Shown here: positions 24,605 through 34,423 of the stretch, one piece after another
Numbering within the stretch: the first letter of the stretch is position 1
Layout: every line of letters begins with the position of its first letter
IMG/VR virus record: IMGVR_UViG_3300035212_003113
Location: 186,001 to 250,000 of that record
Source: a virus
Direction: 5' to 3' (one strand)
Length of the DNA: 64,000 nt
Program-made: the position numbers and the translations under genes
Notes under the pieces: generated by a model
Seen by the model: only the letters and a program-made list of their open reading frames with translations
The model's database searches: none
Told to the model about the DNA's origin: nothing

Positions 24605-25129
24605 ATGCTTAAAATCGCAAGTATAGAAAAAGAAATCACAGAACTAGATGGTGCTGGTAGCGACGAGAAAACTCGTGCTGCCGCAGCTCTTGATTTTGCA
24701 GCATACGATACGGATGATCTGCGTCGCGTAGCTGCACTTGTAGTGGGCTTTGCCGATGCATTTGACGCAGACGGCCACAAGACTGCTGCAGATGCACTTG
24801 ATCGCGTTCTGAATAAGTTCGCTGCCTCGCCAGAAGCATTCTGGGATCCGCCAAAGCGCCGTCCTATGGACCTGGTGCCGCCAGTACGCTCTTCCCTGGG
24901 GGACATTGGACACAGTCTCAGTACGAGACACTCGCCCGATCTTCCTGGTGTCCAGCTCGTACGCGTTTCAGATGGCGTATACCGCGATCCAGTAACCAAC
25001 AAGACATATGACTTTCATCGTGGCTTTGTGCTGGATGACGGCACAAAATACGTCGGAGGCTCTGTATCGGCCCAGACGCCGGCCGGAAACGAGAAGTTTA
25101 GGCCACTGAAGCAGCAAATAGACTACTGA
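24605..25129 (+). CDS. Protein with recurrent helical-hairpin motif
   Basis: 174 residues from ATG 24605, which lies 3 bases after the previous stop; a TTG at 24599 overlaps that stop. Residues about 38-70 hold the recurrent motif (ALVVGFADAFDADGHKTAADAL). The C-terminal half is Pro-rich then beta-rich (YRDPVTNKTYDFHRGF). Not otherwise recognised; likely a minor virion or assembly protein. A short imperfect hairpin (25135-25158) follows. Confidence 0.65.
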   Translation: MLKIASIEKEITELDGAGSDEKTRAAAALDFAAYDTDDLRRVAALVVGFADAFDADGHKTAADALDRVLNKFAASPEAFWDPPKRRPMDLVPPVRSSLGDIGHSLSTRHSPDLPGVQLVRVSDGVYRDPVTNKTYDFHRGFVLDDGTKYVGGSVSAQTPAGNEKFRPLKQQIDY

Positions 25130-25177
25130 CTTCAGAGGGGCTCTTAAACGGGCCCCTAATTATTTGTAATTAGCTTT

Positions 25178-25882
25178 ATGGCAACAAAAAACAAAGTACT
25201 GTCTCATATCGACCGAGATATAATTATCAAGATGCTTTCTGATGGCGAAAGTCCACAGAAAGTTGCCGAGTTTCTACAGACAAAGTATCCTGGGAAACAC
25301 AATGCACATCTAAATATTCATTGGCGAACAATCCACGACTTCCGTGATCGCTTCATGCCTTCTGGCAAACTAAGCAAAATTGCTATACAGGAGTCAGAGG
25401 TTCCGCGCTGGGCAAAAGAGAACGCGGATATAAAAGCCGAGCTAATGAAGAGCTCTGCGTACCAGAATGCAATAGCGAAGCTGGCCGAGGAAGAGATTAG
25501 CGTAAAAAAAGAATTGGTTCAGTTGCTTACTCTTGTCAAAGGCCGTATGGAGTTCTACTACAACGAGCTGGCAGTGAATAATAAGATGGATGAGCGCAAT
25601 GAGAAAGTGCTGCTAGAGCAGATGAAACTGCTGCTGTCCATACTCAGTCAACATGATAAAGCAGAGACGACGGCTGCTGCGGCTGCAACAGAAGTCAACG
25701 TTAGCATTAATATCGTAAAAGATCATGCACTTATAATAAGAGAAGCAGTGCGCGATACGCTAGACAGCGTAGACCCAAACCTCGCGATAGAGTTTATGGA
25801 GCGCCTTAATCTTAAAATGAAGGAGCTTGAGTATACGGAAACTACAGGTATTATTCCTATAGGCGGGAGAATAAATGTTTGA
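25178..25882 (+). CDS. Probable small terminase subunit or DNA-binding HTH protein
   Basis: 234 residues. The first 60 residues look like a helix-turn-helix for DNA (IIIKMLSDGESPQKVAEFLQ, then a recognition helix in WRTIHDFRDRF). Two long charged helices (85-165) suitable for oligomerisation follow, and a helical C-terminus. This HTH plus coiled-coil layout, placed upstream of the large terminase, fits a small terminase that recognises packaging sites; no sequence signature proves it. It overlaps the next gene by 8 bases. Confidence 0.5.
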   Translation: MATKNKVLSHIDRDIIIKMLSDGESPQKVAEFLQTKYPGKHNAHLNIHWRTIHDFRDRFMPSGKLSKIAIQESEVPRWAKENADIKAELMKSSAYQNAIAKLAEEEISVKKELVQLLTLVKGRMEFYYNELAVNNKMDERNEKVLLEQMKLLLSILSQHDKAETTAAAAATEVNVSINIVKDHALIIREAVRDTLDSVDPNLAIEFMERLNLKMKELEYTETTGIIPIGGRINV

Positions 25883-27233
25883 CTATTCCGATCCAAAGCT
25901 AGATGGCGAGATGCTCCAGATCCTGGAGCGTATAGCTGCGCGTGCAGCTGGCAGTGGCGTAAATCCAAATGACCTAGTAAAGTATCTTTTCTTAGAGAGG
26001 ATTGTACACGATGGACTGCGGCACATTGGACTGCATTTCTCCGATGCAGAACGAAGACCTCTGATTATGCACCTAATGCGGTGCGACGTGGATGATCTAA
26101 AAGGTATAGCAGATGAGATGGTCTCTGTGCTCAAGGGCATGAGTGATAAGAATATCACTTACAGCTTTAAGTTAGGAGACAGGATCAAGAAGGCTTATCC
26201 AGTACGGGTAGATACAGCTGTATATACGGGTATAAATAAAGATTTCCCGGGTCTGGCGTCGCGGGCCGCAAACTTAATATCTTCGGGCCTATTAGAACCA
26301 GACGCAATTCGTAGAACAATCTCTCACCTCCCAGTGAGCGACCGACTTGACTTCTTGACCTGGTATGGATTAAAGTACAAGTCAGGAAAAAATATTTCTT
26401 ACTTGGCTGCCCAGGAGGACGTCTTGATCAAAAAAGTTGCTAATGGGGACGATCAGTTTCCTAGCTATATCTACGAGTTTGAGCGCCGAAACAAGCCTGC
26501 TGCAGAGGTTCCGGTTTCGGTAAGCTTTGCAAAAGATTCTGACGCAGATCCAATGTCTGCCGCTGAGTTTAAAAAGATGCGGGAGAAGATGGTCGGCAGG
26601 ACATTTGCCATTGACAAACTTCTGGAGAAATACCGTCACCTTCTCAAGGAAGAGCAGTTTGATGCGGTAGAAGATAGCCTTAATGCGCTGCGCAAAAACA
26701 TCCGCAGACTAAAGGTTGCTACACTTAGTGACGCAATAGAAAAAACTGCATTCATGGCAGAGCAAAACGACTGGTTCGAGGGAGCAGATCTTATTCGCCG
26801 CCTGGCAGCTAGTGATGAGCAATTCGTAAAGATTGCAAATCTAATATCACGTCCAGAGGACTTGGGCAAGGTATTGAAGTCTCTTGATGAAATCTCCGGC
26901 TTCCTGCGTCAGCGCGCCATAATAAGAGAGCTGTCGGCGCGTGATATCGATATCTTTAATCTTGGATTTGGCCATATGCCCGAGATTGGCGACGCAGCGG
27001 CAAAGCTAATGGAGGCATTTAATGGCGCTGCAAATAAAATAGACGATCTTGTTAGCAAGCTTCGCGCAGAGCTCCAGCAGCAGACCGCTCCGAAGATGGC
27101 TCCGGAAGTGGTTAAAACGCTCGTCAAGCCCCAGGACCTGCCCCTTGTCAAGGCTCTTGAGCCAGGCGTCGCTCCTGCGCAACCAGAGCCATCTGGCGAA
27201 TTAGCTCCTCTGCCCAAGAAGCCTCTTCTATGA
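25875..27233 (+). CDS. Large helical hypothetical protein
   Basis: Not recognised; 452 residues, nearly all helical, with a Pro-rich tail. A helical segment (about 290-325, AIEKTAFMAEQNDWFEGADL) is a divergent form of the recurrent motif. Position between the putative small terminase and the nucleotidyltransferase suggests packaging or assembly, but no motif supports this. Confidence 0.65.
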   Translation: MFDYSDPKLDGEMLQILERIAARAAGSGVNPNDLVKYLFLERIVHDGLRHIGLHFSDAERRPLIMHLMRCDVDDLKGIADEMVSVLKGMSDKNITYSFKLGDRIKKAYPVRVDTAVYTGINKDFPGLASRAANLISSGLLEPDAIRRTISHLPVSDRLDFLTWYGLKYKSGKNISYLAAQEDVLIKKVANGDDQFPSYIYEFERRNKPAAEVPVSVSFAKDSDADPMSAAEFKKMREKMVGRTFAIDKLLEKYRHLLKEEQFDAVEDSLNALRKNIRRLKVATLSDAIEKTAFMAEQNDWFEGADLIRRLAASDEQFVKIANLISRPEDLGKVLKSLDEISGFLRQRAIIRELSARDIDIFNLGFGHMPEIGDAAAKLMEAFNGAANKIDDLVSKLRAELQQQTAPKMAPEVVKTLVKPQDLPLVKALEPGVAPAQPEPSGELAPLPKKPLL

Positions 27234-27937
27234 AAACCGTAGCGCATCTTATGAAAAAAGTTGCCGATATAGCTCGCATGTGCGGACTACCGCGGCCTTT
27301 TATCGTTGGAGGCGCAGTTCGCAATATGATATCTGGGACGGACCCTGCGGACTATGACATAACTTGTGGCTCTGAGCATAATCTACGCCTTGCAGACGAA
27401 GTCGCCAAACACTTTGGCGTACCGGTTTATGAAACCGGGGTCGGCGCCAAGAAAATGGTTATAGATGGTGTAGAGCTGGACTTCAGTCCTCATGTCATCT
27501 ATCATCACAGCGAGAAAGGTCCTTTTGAATCAGAGACCTATAGCCGCGATTTCACCATAAATACCATGATGGTGGCATGCGACAATGGTGAATTCGTAGA
27601 CCTATGTGGCGGGCTACAGGATCTAGAGAGCAGGATCATAAGATGTCCAGTCAGTCCTCAGGTAACTTTCAAGGACCCGGCCCGACTACTCAGGCTGCTG
27701 CGCCATATCGCAGACGGCCTAAGCCCTGATTCAGAAACAGAGGCGGAAGCATGCGCTCAATTTCACAATGTGGCGAAGCTGCATCACCGGCATGCGGGCA
27801 AGATGATAAATGATGCTATTCGCAAGAATCCGGCCGTGCTAGACTGGCTGCATAGTCGTGGTTTAATTAAGCATGTTCCAATGACAAAACTTATAATAGG
27901 AGAGCTGGCACGCCGTCGGCTACTGCACCATGCATGA
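27230..27937 (+). CDS. CCA-adding/poly(A) polymerase-type nucleotidyltransferase
   Basis: 235 residues matching the head and neck of class II tRNA nucleotidyltransferases. Visible: FIVGGAVRN (GG at 27-28), the metal-binding DYD at 41-43, the third carboxylate in VELDFSP (Asp 84), RDFTINTMMV, and the GGLQDLESRIIRC and PARLLRLLRHIA segments. It would add nucleotides to RNA 3' ends; it is shorter than full CCA enzymes (about 370-410), lacking most of the tail domain. No tRNA gene was seen in this window, so it may act on host or distant phage tRNAs or on other RNA. Confidence 0.88.
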   Translation: MKTVAHLMKKVADIARMCGLPRPFIVGGAVRNMISGTDPADYDITCGSEHNLRLADEVAKHFGVPVYETGVGAKKMVIDGVELDFSPHVIYHHSEKGPFESETYSRDFTINTMMVACDNGEFVDLCGGLQDLESRIIRCPVSPQVTFKDPARLLRLLRHIADGLSPDSETEAEACAQFHNVAKLHHRHAGKMINDAIRKNPAVLDWLHSRGLIKHVPMTKLIIGELARRRLLHHA

Positions 27938-28322
27938 CTTAAAGAAGTGGAAACACAAGATAATAAATGAGGCGCTTGCAATTCACAATGAATGTGGACC
28001 AGACTCGTCCCCGCTGATCATGGCGCTTGCTGATTGGTCACGGGATCATCCACTGTGCGGGGACGATGCTCGAGTGCCGCCGTTCTTTAGGAACAATTAC
28101 GATTATGGCTCCGGAGAGGGTTTGACCGGCGCGCTTGAAGAGTACCGGAAGAAGTCTGCGCGATCACTCAAAAAGCGCGTTTACGAAGCGTATGCTACAG
28201 ACTCAGCAATTCCTACAGAGGCTTATTGCGGCAAAGAGCGCAATCGTCGGTACTGGCGATCTGCTGGATCCACAAAAGCAGTAAGAGATTTCTTGAAATA
28301 TATAGACCAGGTGAGCTGTTGA
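27930..28322 (+). CDS. Hypothetical protein
   Basis: Not recognised; 130 residues, basic, rich in aromatic residues, mostly helical. It overlaps the nucleotidyltransferase gene by 8 bases and its stop overlaps the TTG start of the next gene, so the three are translated as a coupled set. Confidence 0.65.
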   Translation: MHDLKKWKHKIINEALAIHNECGPDSSPLIMALADWSRDHPLCGDDARVPPFFRNNYDYGSGEGLTGALEEYRKKSARSLKKRVYEAYATDSAIPTEAYCGKERNRRYWRSAGSTKAVRDFLKYIDQVSC

Positions 28323-28861
28323 AAAAGCTAGCGATTATCCGAACCCAGGACGGCGTGCACCGCTGTCCTTTTGGCCTAAGTATACAGACTGCCTGCAGGA
28401 ATGCGGGTAACTCCGTACTACGCATGGAAGCACTTGATAATGTCGAGGCGGATGATCGCGATCTGCAACTAGAGCACAATGTTGCCGCATATGCTTTGCA
28501 TGGGGCAGGGCGCTGCATATTTGCAGACAAGCTTGCGGAGAATGGCCGCGTAGTTCACTGTGACTATGGCGAGCCTGGCGCAGGCATGAGAGACTCCCCT
28601 ATGGATGCCATACAGGTGTATCCGCGAATGTTCGGCGCTATGGGTATTCACGGTTATTATAGCTATCCGCTGGCTAGCTACTGGGATAATCCTGGCAATG
28701 CCAATTTATTCGACGGCATCTATGGCTATGCATCCCAAGAAGAGCCTGGCCTTATAATTAATGCAGATTCTACGGAAAACACAGAATTAGATAGCGCTGA
28801 TGCGGAGAGGGTTTCTGCAGCGATTTCAGATCTAATTGGACACGGAGATGCAGATGAATGA
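28319..28861 (+). CDS. Hypothetical protein with TTG start
   Basis: 180 residues from TTG 28319 (AGGTGAGC SD just upstream, overlap with the previous stop). An ATG at 28226 in frame would extend it deep into the previous gene without an SD. It is alpha/beta with an opening strand KKLAIIRT, three or four Cys without a clear pair, and an acidic C-terminal helix. Not recognised. Confidence 0.65.
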   Translation: MKKLAIIRTQDGVHRCPFGLSIQTACRNAGNSVLRMEALDNVEADDRDLQLEHNVAAYALHGAGRCIFADKLAENGRVVHCDYGEPGAGMRDSPMDAIQVYPRMFGAMGIHGYYSYPLASYWDNPGNANLFDGIYGYASQEEPGLIINADSTENTELDSADAERVSAAISDLIGHGDADE

Positions 28862-29720
28862 CGAACTCCTAAATATAATCGATGACGACCTCATGCTTGA
28901 GGAGGATGGCGACTCTGGTGCAGACATCCATGTGATTCCAGGGTCAGGGCTTTCTGTCGTTGACCTAAAGGAGCCCGAGCGCGAGACCGATTGGGAAACC
29001 GATGGCGATCATGATAAATTTCTAGTCTATCTAGCCGATAAAATGAAGTCAATTCCGCGCCACCGCGGTCATACGACCGTAGGTGTAGAGCGCGCAATAT
29101 CCTATCTCAAGAAGCTTGATGGTGAGATTAGCAAGGCAATCCGCTCGGACGAGAAGAATATTATTGACGAGGAAGAGGCTGAGGGAATCCGTGATCAGAT
29201 TTATGATTATGTTGATCGCCTAGAAGAGGCTCTTCAGAATCTTAGTGACAAGAAGCACCGCCGCCGCAGCTCCAACGTGAAGATTTCTTCCTCGGTCTAC
29301 TCCCGCATCGGGCCAAATGGCGACCCAATGTATTATATTCGTGCAGAGAATGATGGCGAGGAGTCGCTGCTGCAGGTTGCGCTCGAGGAGCCTAGCGACC
29401 TACAGGTACGTGCCTATATTGAGTGGGAGGAGGGCAAGTTTAAGAAAGAGGCCTCCTCTGCTCGCATTGTCCTCATGGCCGATCCGTTTCTCCACGAGGT
29501 AACGAACATCATCATTCGCTCCCACGTAACCTATGGTCGCAACATCGAGTCAGTTTATCGTGATCTGGCTAAGAAGTATACCTTCACAAACCGTGATCAT
29601 CTCGCAGTCCACTCCCTCCTTCGGGAAAAGGGCTTGCTGATAGATCGTGATCTAAGTCGCCTAGGCGAGGAAGTTGAGATTGGCACCCAGAGTGTTGGCG
29701 CCAAATCTTATCCAGCCTGA
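28854..29720 (+). CDS. Acidic hypothetical protein
   Basis: 289 residues from ATG 28854, which has GGAG six bases upstream. The first 45 residues are very acidic; a long helical region (60-145) follows, then a beta-rich part with KISSSVYSR and a C-terminal helical domain with a possible HTH (VYRDLAKKYTFTNRDHL). Not recognised; it may be a packaging or regulatory protein. Confidence 0.65.
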   Translation: MNDELLNIIDDDLMLEEDGDSGADIHVIPGSGLSVVDLKEPERETDWETDGDHDKFLVYLADKMKSIPRHRGHTTVGVERAISYLKKLDGEISKAIRSDEKNIIDEEEAEGIRDQIYDYVDRLEEALQNLSDKKHRRRSSNVKISSSVYSRIGPNGDPMYYIRAENDGEESLLQVALEEPSDLQVRAYIEWEEGKFKKEASSARIVLMADPFLHEVTNIIIRSHVTYGRNIESVYRDLAKKYTFTNRDHLAVHSLLREKGLLIDRDLSRLGEEVEIGTQSVGAKSYPA

Positions 29721-29728
29721 GGAGAAGC

Positions 29729-30226
29729 ATGACCATTTGGGATGATCTCTATAAAGACCTAGTAAAGAGCGAGCTTCGCCAGGATGGCGTATCGCCGCTA
29801 GATGGCGAGTTCCGTACTGTCGAGGCCAAAGTCGATGAACTGCGCAAGCGAGTAGGTCTAGATGCAGTACAGAGTATGACAAAAGAAGCATCTATGCGCA
29901 AGTCTGCCGCTGATTCTGGCCGAGACAAGCAGATGGAGCAGTGCGCCATTGATGCAAAGTCATATGCCTCTGGTCTCGTTGATCTGCGTCGTGCCGGCAT
30001 AACGCTGCGAGCTGTGATGGATGACCTAAAAAATAAATTCCATGATAAGCTTGAGCTAATTCGAGATATGGAGAATGAACTGGAAGAGTTCGTTCAAAAG
30101 CAGTTAGATAAATACAAAGTTGACTCACCTGCGCCGATACCAGTGCTATATAACAAGCCAGAAGGCGGGCAAAGAGACGAAGACAACAATATATTCGAAA
30201 ATATCTCTGATAAGCTAAAGCACTGA
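29729..30226 (+). CDS. Helical hypothetical protein
   Basis: Not recognised; 165 residues, helical and coiled-coil prone (45-135), with two Cys. A GAGGAG SD lies 8 bases before the ATG. It is the gene immediately upstream of the large terminase, a place often held by an assembly helper or small terminase; the sequence does not decide. Confidence 0.65.
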   Translation: MTIWDDLYKDLVKSELRQDGVSPLDGEFRTVEAKVDELRKRVGLDAVQSMTKEASMRKSAADSGRDKQMEQCAIDAKSYASGLVDLRRAGITLRAVMDDLKNKFHDKLELIRDMENELEEFVQKQLDKYKVDSPAPIPVLYNKPEGGQRDEDNNIFENISDKLKH

Positions 30227-30249
30227 AAAGCGCCTGTAGTTGCAATAAG

Positions 30250-30280
30250 TCCGGCTTAAAATGCCGGATTTATGTTTTTG
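30250..30280 (+). terminator. Intrinsic terminator or attenuator before terminase gene
   Basis: TCCGGC / GCCGGA stem with seven-base loop, then TTTATGTTTTT. It lies 11 bases before the terminase start and could let terminase be transcribed at a lower level than the genes before it. Confidence 0.65.
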
Positions 30281-30290
30281 TGGAGCAAGC

Positions 30291-32150
30291 ATGGTAAGCC
30301 CTAAGAAAATAAAAGCTTTAACACCGAAAGACATTTTTGATGAAATCAAGAAAGATATCTCAAAAATAGATCCAGTTAGCTTTGCAGAAAATCATTTGAC
30401 AATAGACGGAAAGCCATTCGACTTATCGGGCTCGGGCTGGAAGTACATGGCGGAAATCTATCGGATGATATCTGCTCAGGTAGAGAATAAAGAGGCGCGC
30501 CCAATTGTTCTACTGAAGGGACGTCAGGTCGGTGCAACCATCATGGCAGGGGTGCTCAGCCTACACATGGGTAGCTCTGGCCTATATGGTATTGAATCCG
30601 GCAAACCCCCGATCCGAGTCATGCATGTTTTTCCTGATCTGAAGCGCTGCGGCGTGTATGCAAAGGATATTCTTGCAAGTCTAATTAGCGGTGCTAAAGA
30701 GAATTATATCTCAAGGCGTGCGCTTAAGGTTGCAAAGGTCGTAGATCTGGAGGACACGCAGACCCAGAAGAATTTTGTCGGCATGAACAAGATTCGTATC
30801 GACTCCATAGGGAAGTCAGGCGACCGTATTCGCGGTAGCACGCAGGATGTTTTGCTTTATGATGAAATCCAAGACATGGGGCGCACTGCCATAGAGAATA
30901 CTCTCAAGGTTCTAACTGCAACCCCATACGGTGCTCCTACTAAGGGGGTACAGGTATTCTTTGGAACGCCTAAGCATGCAGGCTCATACTTCTGGTCTCT
31001 CTGGGAAGACTCTGATCAGCGATTTTATCAACTGCGCTGCAAGCATTGCGACCACCATTTCTTTCTCTATAATCTTGAAAATGATGACTGGAACGAGACT
31101 TGGGTAAAAGAGCAACTAGTAAAGTGTCCTTCCTGCCTAAAGACTCAGGACAAGAGAGAGGCAGTAGACCTGGGAAGGTGGGTCGCAACTAAGCCGTTTA
31201 ATGCAAAGGGCGAGCCGCAGAAATTCGTAGGATATCATTTTAACATGATGCTTAGCCCTCTCTTCACAAAAGAGAATGTGCTTGAGTACTGGCCGCAGCA
31301 TAATAAAAATGCATCCGAGCGGGCATGGAGAAACGAGACCAAGGGGCAATTTTACTCTGCTAGCGAAGTACCGCTTACCTTGGAAGAGGTTTATGCAAAT
31401 GCTCTCGACGAGAGTCGCGGCGTTGCAAAAAGTATATCCTCTCCAGCCGGCAAGAGTTACTTCCTTGGGATGGACTGGGGTGAGAAGGTTGAATCTGATT
31501 CAGACCTAGAGGCGAAACGCGGCAAATCTTTCACCTGTGCTGTCATACTATCAGTGGATCACACAGGCGTTCTCACTATAGAGAATGCGGTTCGCCTAAA
31601 AAAGAATGACCCGGATTACAAGATGAATGTTGTCCGCAAACTAATGTCTGATTTTCACATAGATCAGGCGGCAGCAGACTTTTATTACGGCAACGACTTT
31701 GTTCGACTGGTTCAGCATAACGAGGGCCTAAAGGATAAATTCTTGGGCTGCACAAATCTCAGTAACTCTAAGCGAGCTTTCTCTTATGATGAGAAAGACC
31801 TAATGGTAGGCGTGAACAAGGACCAGGTCCTTGATGAGATATTTGCTCTATTTAAGAGAGGGCGTATAAAAATACCGGCCAAAGGCGACTCACTAGAGCT
31901 ACTGAGTTGGCTAGTTGATCATATTACGTCCATGGAAACACACACCAAGACAAAAGACGGCATTGTGCTAAAAACATATAAAAAGGGCGTAATACAGAAC
32001 GACGGATTAATGGCACTAATGTACGCATATACAGCGTACAAATTCATGGTAACTCGCAAATTCAGCGAATTTGCAGTCGAGGGTGTAAATAAAAAACGCC
32101 AAGAAGAGGTAGTTGTTCCAGTTGTGGGCTACATTCCGCGCATGCACTGA
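30291..32150 (+). CDS. Terminase large subunit
   Basis: 619 residues from ATG 30291 (TGGAG SD; an earlier ATG at 30261 sits in the terminator). The packaging motor ATPase shows a Walker A-like KGRQVGAT at 76-83 and Walker B VLLYDE at 187-192. A four-Cys zinc segment (CKHC and CPSC, about 248-285) is inserted before the nuclease. The RNase H-type nuclease begins at FLGMDWGEK (about 399) with further acidic residues in ADFYYGND and NDGLMALMY. It drives DNA into the prohead and cuts it. Portal follows 8 bases after the stop. Confidence 0.93.
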   Translation: MVSPKKIKALTPKDIFDEIKKDISKIDPVSFAENHLTIDGKPFDLSGSGWKYMAEIYRMISAQVENKEARPIVLLKGRQVGATIMAGVLSLHMGSSGLYGIESGKPPIRVMHVFPDLKRCGVYAKDILASLISGAKENYISRRALKVAKVVDLEDTQTQKNFVGMNKIRIDSIGKSGDRIRGSTQDVLLYDEIQDMGRTAIENTLKVLTATPYGAPTKGVQVFFGTPKHAGSYFWSLWEDSDQRFYQLRCKHCDHHFFLYNLENDDWNETWVKEQLVKCPSCLKTQDKREAVDLGRWVATKPFNAKGEPQKFVGYHFNMMLSPLFTKENVLEYWPQHNKNASERAWRNETKGQFYSASEVPLTLEEVYANALDESRGVAKSISSPAGKSYFLGMDWGEKVESDSDLEAKRGKSFTCAVILSVDHTGVLTIENAVRLKKNDPDYKMNVVRKLMSDFHIDQAAADFYYGNDFVRLVQHNEGLKDKFLGCTNLSNSKRAFSYDEKDLMVGVNKDQVLDEIFALFKRGRIKIPAKGDSLELLSWLVDHITSMETHTKTKDGIVLKTYKKGVIQNDGLMALMYAYTAYKFMVTRKFSEFAVEGVNKKRQEEVVVPVVGYIPRMH

Positions 32151-32158
32151 GGTAGGAT

Positions 32159-34000
32159 ATGACAGATAATCACAATAAATGGGGCACAGTAGATTGGCAG
32201 ACTCCACCAGAGCCGCTCGCCTTGGCGTCCCGCCCTGATGGCAAGACGCCGTATCGCCCACCTGCGTATTCTAATGTCTCCGTTCCTGAGCGCACGCGGG
32301 ACTTTGCCATTAGCGAGGCATCCCTGCGCTCATTAGGCCCGGAGCGCCGTGCTCAAGTAGAGGATGAGATGCTGCGCAAGACAGCGGTAGCTGGCGATCC
32401 TCGCGTACAGTTAGGCAATGCAGTTGCAGCTGGCAAGCAAAGCCTTATCAAGACTGCTGCTGCTTCAGAACTAGGCGGACAGCTGCATATCGCTGGTCGT
32501 GGCAATACCACGAACATGATGCCTAATCTGTATTCGCCTCTGTTTCTGACTGCCAACCTACAGCTGCCGCGTGATCGCATAACCGCTAATGCGTGGAATC
32601 GCGCATTCTACGAGACAAATCCTCTTGTACGTAATGCAATCAACCTTCATGCTACTTATCCGATTAGCAAGCTAGTTATCAAGTGCAAGGATAAGAAAAT
32701 CGAGCGCAAGTACTTGGACATGGCGAAGCGCGTTGATCTTTTCAACGTAGTTCAGCAGGTAGCCCTCGAGTACTGGATGATTGGCGAAGTATTTCCATAT
32801 GCGGAGTACGACGAAGACCGCAACATGTGGTCGAAGATATACTGCCACAATCCAGACTACGTTGTAGTAAAGCGTACCCCGATTCCAGGTGAATCGATTA
32901 TTGCTCTTAAGCCAGACCCCAAGCTGCTGCAAATAGTTCAGTCAAATGACCCGGTCCATCGCGCGTATCGCGAGAAAATGGATCCGTCGCTGCTAGATGC
33001 AATTGCTCGCAACGAGTACATTCCACTCGATGGCTTTAATATTAGCCACATCAAGAACGAGTCGACAGCATACAATACCCACGGATCCTCTGTTATAGTT
33101 TCTGTCTGGAAAGATCTCGTGCTGTGGGACCTTTTCCGCGAGAATAAGTTTATTCAGGCAGATGCCATGGTAAATCCCATGACACTGGTAAAGGTAGGCG
33201 CCTCGAATGCAGATGGTCACTATCCGCGACAGGAAGAGCTGTCGGCTATGCGTGATGTGTTCGAGCATGCGCAGTACGATAAGGATTTTAAGATATTTAC
33301 GCACCCAGATGTTGCAATAGAGAGAATCGGCTACAACGGCGGTATCCTCGACATATCTGGAGACTTGAATTTTATACTTGATAATATATTCATTGGCCTT
33401 ATGGTCCCGAAGGCAGTGATTACGCAGGAGGGTGCGTCCTACGCCTCGGCGTCAGTCGCTCTCGACGTCATTCGTCAGCGATATAATAACTTCCGCACGA
33501 AGATGACAAACTGGCTTGTGAATAAGATCTTTGCGCCCATGGCAGAGGCCAATGACTTTTATGAGACCATTGATGGCCAGAAGCATCTGGTCCTGCCCGA
33601 GATAGAGTGGAATCAGATGACGCTCTATGACGTCGATACGTACATAGGTCATCTCCTGAATTTGCTTGACAAGACTCCGCCTACTGCGCCGGTAGGCGTA
33701 AGTCGCACAACCGTGTACCGCAGTCTTGGGCTAGATTTCCAGGACGAGCTAGCGAATCAGAGGAAAGAGGCAATTCAGATGGCAATTGTTGCCAAAGAGA
33801 TGGCTGCGATTGCAGGCATGTCCTTGTCCGAGCTCCGTACGCTTGATCCCGATCAGCCGATCATAGAAAAAGAGGATGCGCTGCTGCCCGGAGTTGCTCC
33901 AGAGGGTGCCCCTCCAGGCGGAGACATGGGGATGCCTCCTTCGGGACCTGATGCCGGTCCACCGCCTGGTGGCGCCGAGCTACCTATGCCGCCGATGTGA
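32159..34000 (+). CDS. Portal protein
   Basis: 613 residues, start supported by a GAGGTAGG SD. The family layout is seen: disordered N-terminus, a conserved NPLVRNAINLHA helix after the clip region, alpha/beta wing (GEVFPYAEYDEDRN), DGFNISHIKN, the WKDLVLWDLFRENKF stem helix, FIGLMVPKAVIT and the crown helices (VIRQRYNNFRTK), ending in a Pro/Gly/Met-rich tail. It would form the dodecameric ring for DNA entry and exit and recruit the terminase encoded just upstream. Confidence 0.88.
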   Translation: MTDNHNKWGTVDWQTPPEPLALASRPDGKTPYRPPAYSNVSVPERTRDFAISEASLRSLGPERRAQVEDEMLRKTAVAGDPRVQLGNAVAAGKQSLIKTAAASELGGQLHIAGRGNTTNMMPNLYSPLFLTANLQLPRDRITANAWNRAFYETNPLVRNAINLHATYPISKLVIKCKDKKIERKYLDMAKRVDLFNVVQQVALEYWMIGEVFPYAEYDEDRNMWSKIYCHNPDYVVVKRTPIPGESIIALKPDPKLLQIVQSNDPVHRAYREKMDPSLLDAIARNEYIPLDGFNISHIKNESTAYNTHGSSVIVSVWKDLVLWDLFRENKFIQADAMVNPMTLVKVGASNADGHYPRQEELSAMRDVFEHAQYDKDFKIFTHPDVAIERIGYNGGILDISGDLNFILDNIFIGLMVPKAVITQEGASYASASVALDVIRQRYNNFRTKMTNWLVNKIFAPMAEANDFYETIDGQKHLVLPEIEWNQMTLYDVDTYIGHLLNLLDKTPPTAPVGVSRTTVYRSLGLDFQDELANQRKEAIQMAIVAKEMAAIAGMSLSELRTLDPDQPIIEKEDALLPGVAPEGAPPGGDMGMPPSGPDAGPPPGGAELPMPPM

Positions 34001-34006
34001 TGAGAG

Positions 34007-34423
34007 ATGCTTAAGAATGATATAAAACTGTACAAGGATGGCAATCGAGCCGCAGAGATGCGGCTCATCTCCTTTATTCTTGACTGCGAAAAGCGCTTGG
34101 ATCGCAATGCTGCAGCCGCGCTGGTCAGTGTCGGAGGGAAGGTAGGAACAATAGCGAGACTTGCTACTGAAAAGATTGCGGCTGAGCTACTCAAGAAACA
34201 GGCCCAGGTGCAACTAAAGATCAGGATCCAGAGCTGCCTAAATACTATTGAAAGCTCCGGCTTTTTTCGTGATGCCGGTGCGAGCAAAAGCGTATGGGTG
34301 CCGCTTCTTAAGGAGGCCTCGGCACTGCGCTGGAGATTGAAAACCGACCAGGAAGTATATAATATTGATCTAAGAATAAGAAGAATGATAGATCTTGCGC
34401 GCCAAATCGGGATTAGCATATGA
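34007..34423 (+). CDS. Small helical hypothetical protein
   Basis: Not recognised; 138 residues, basic and helical, with two Cys. It starts 6 bases after the portal stop and its stop overlaps the next gene by 4 bases. It may be a head-neck or assembly component; no motif seen. Confidence 0.65.
   Translation: MLKNDIKLYKDGNRAAEMRLISFILDCEKRLDRNAAAALVSVGGKVGTIARLATEKIAAELLKKQAQVQLKIRIQSCLNTIESSGFFRDAGASKSVWVPLLKEASALRWRLKTDQEVYNIDLRIRRMIDLARQIGISI

Noticed and set aside
25135-25165. Possible terminator after the gene ending at 25129
   Set aside because: Stem AGGGGC/GCCCCT is short with a ten-base loop, and no T-run follows.
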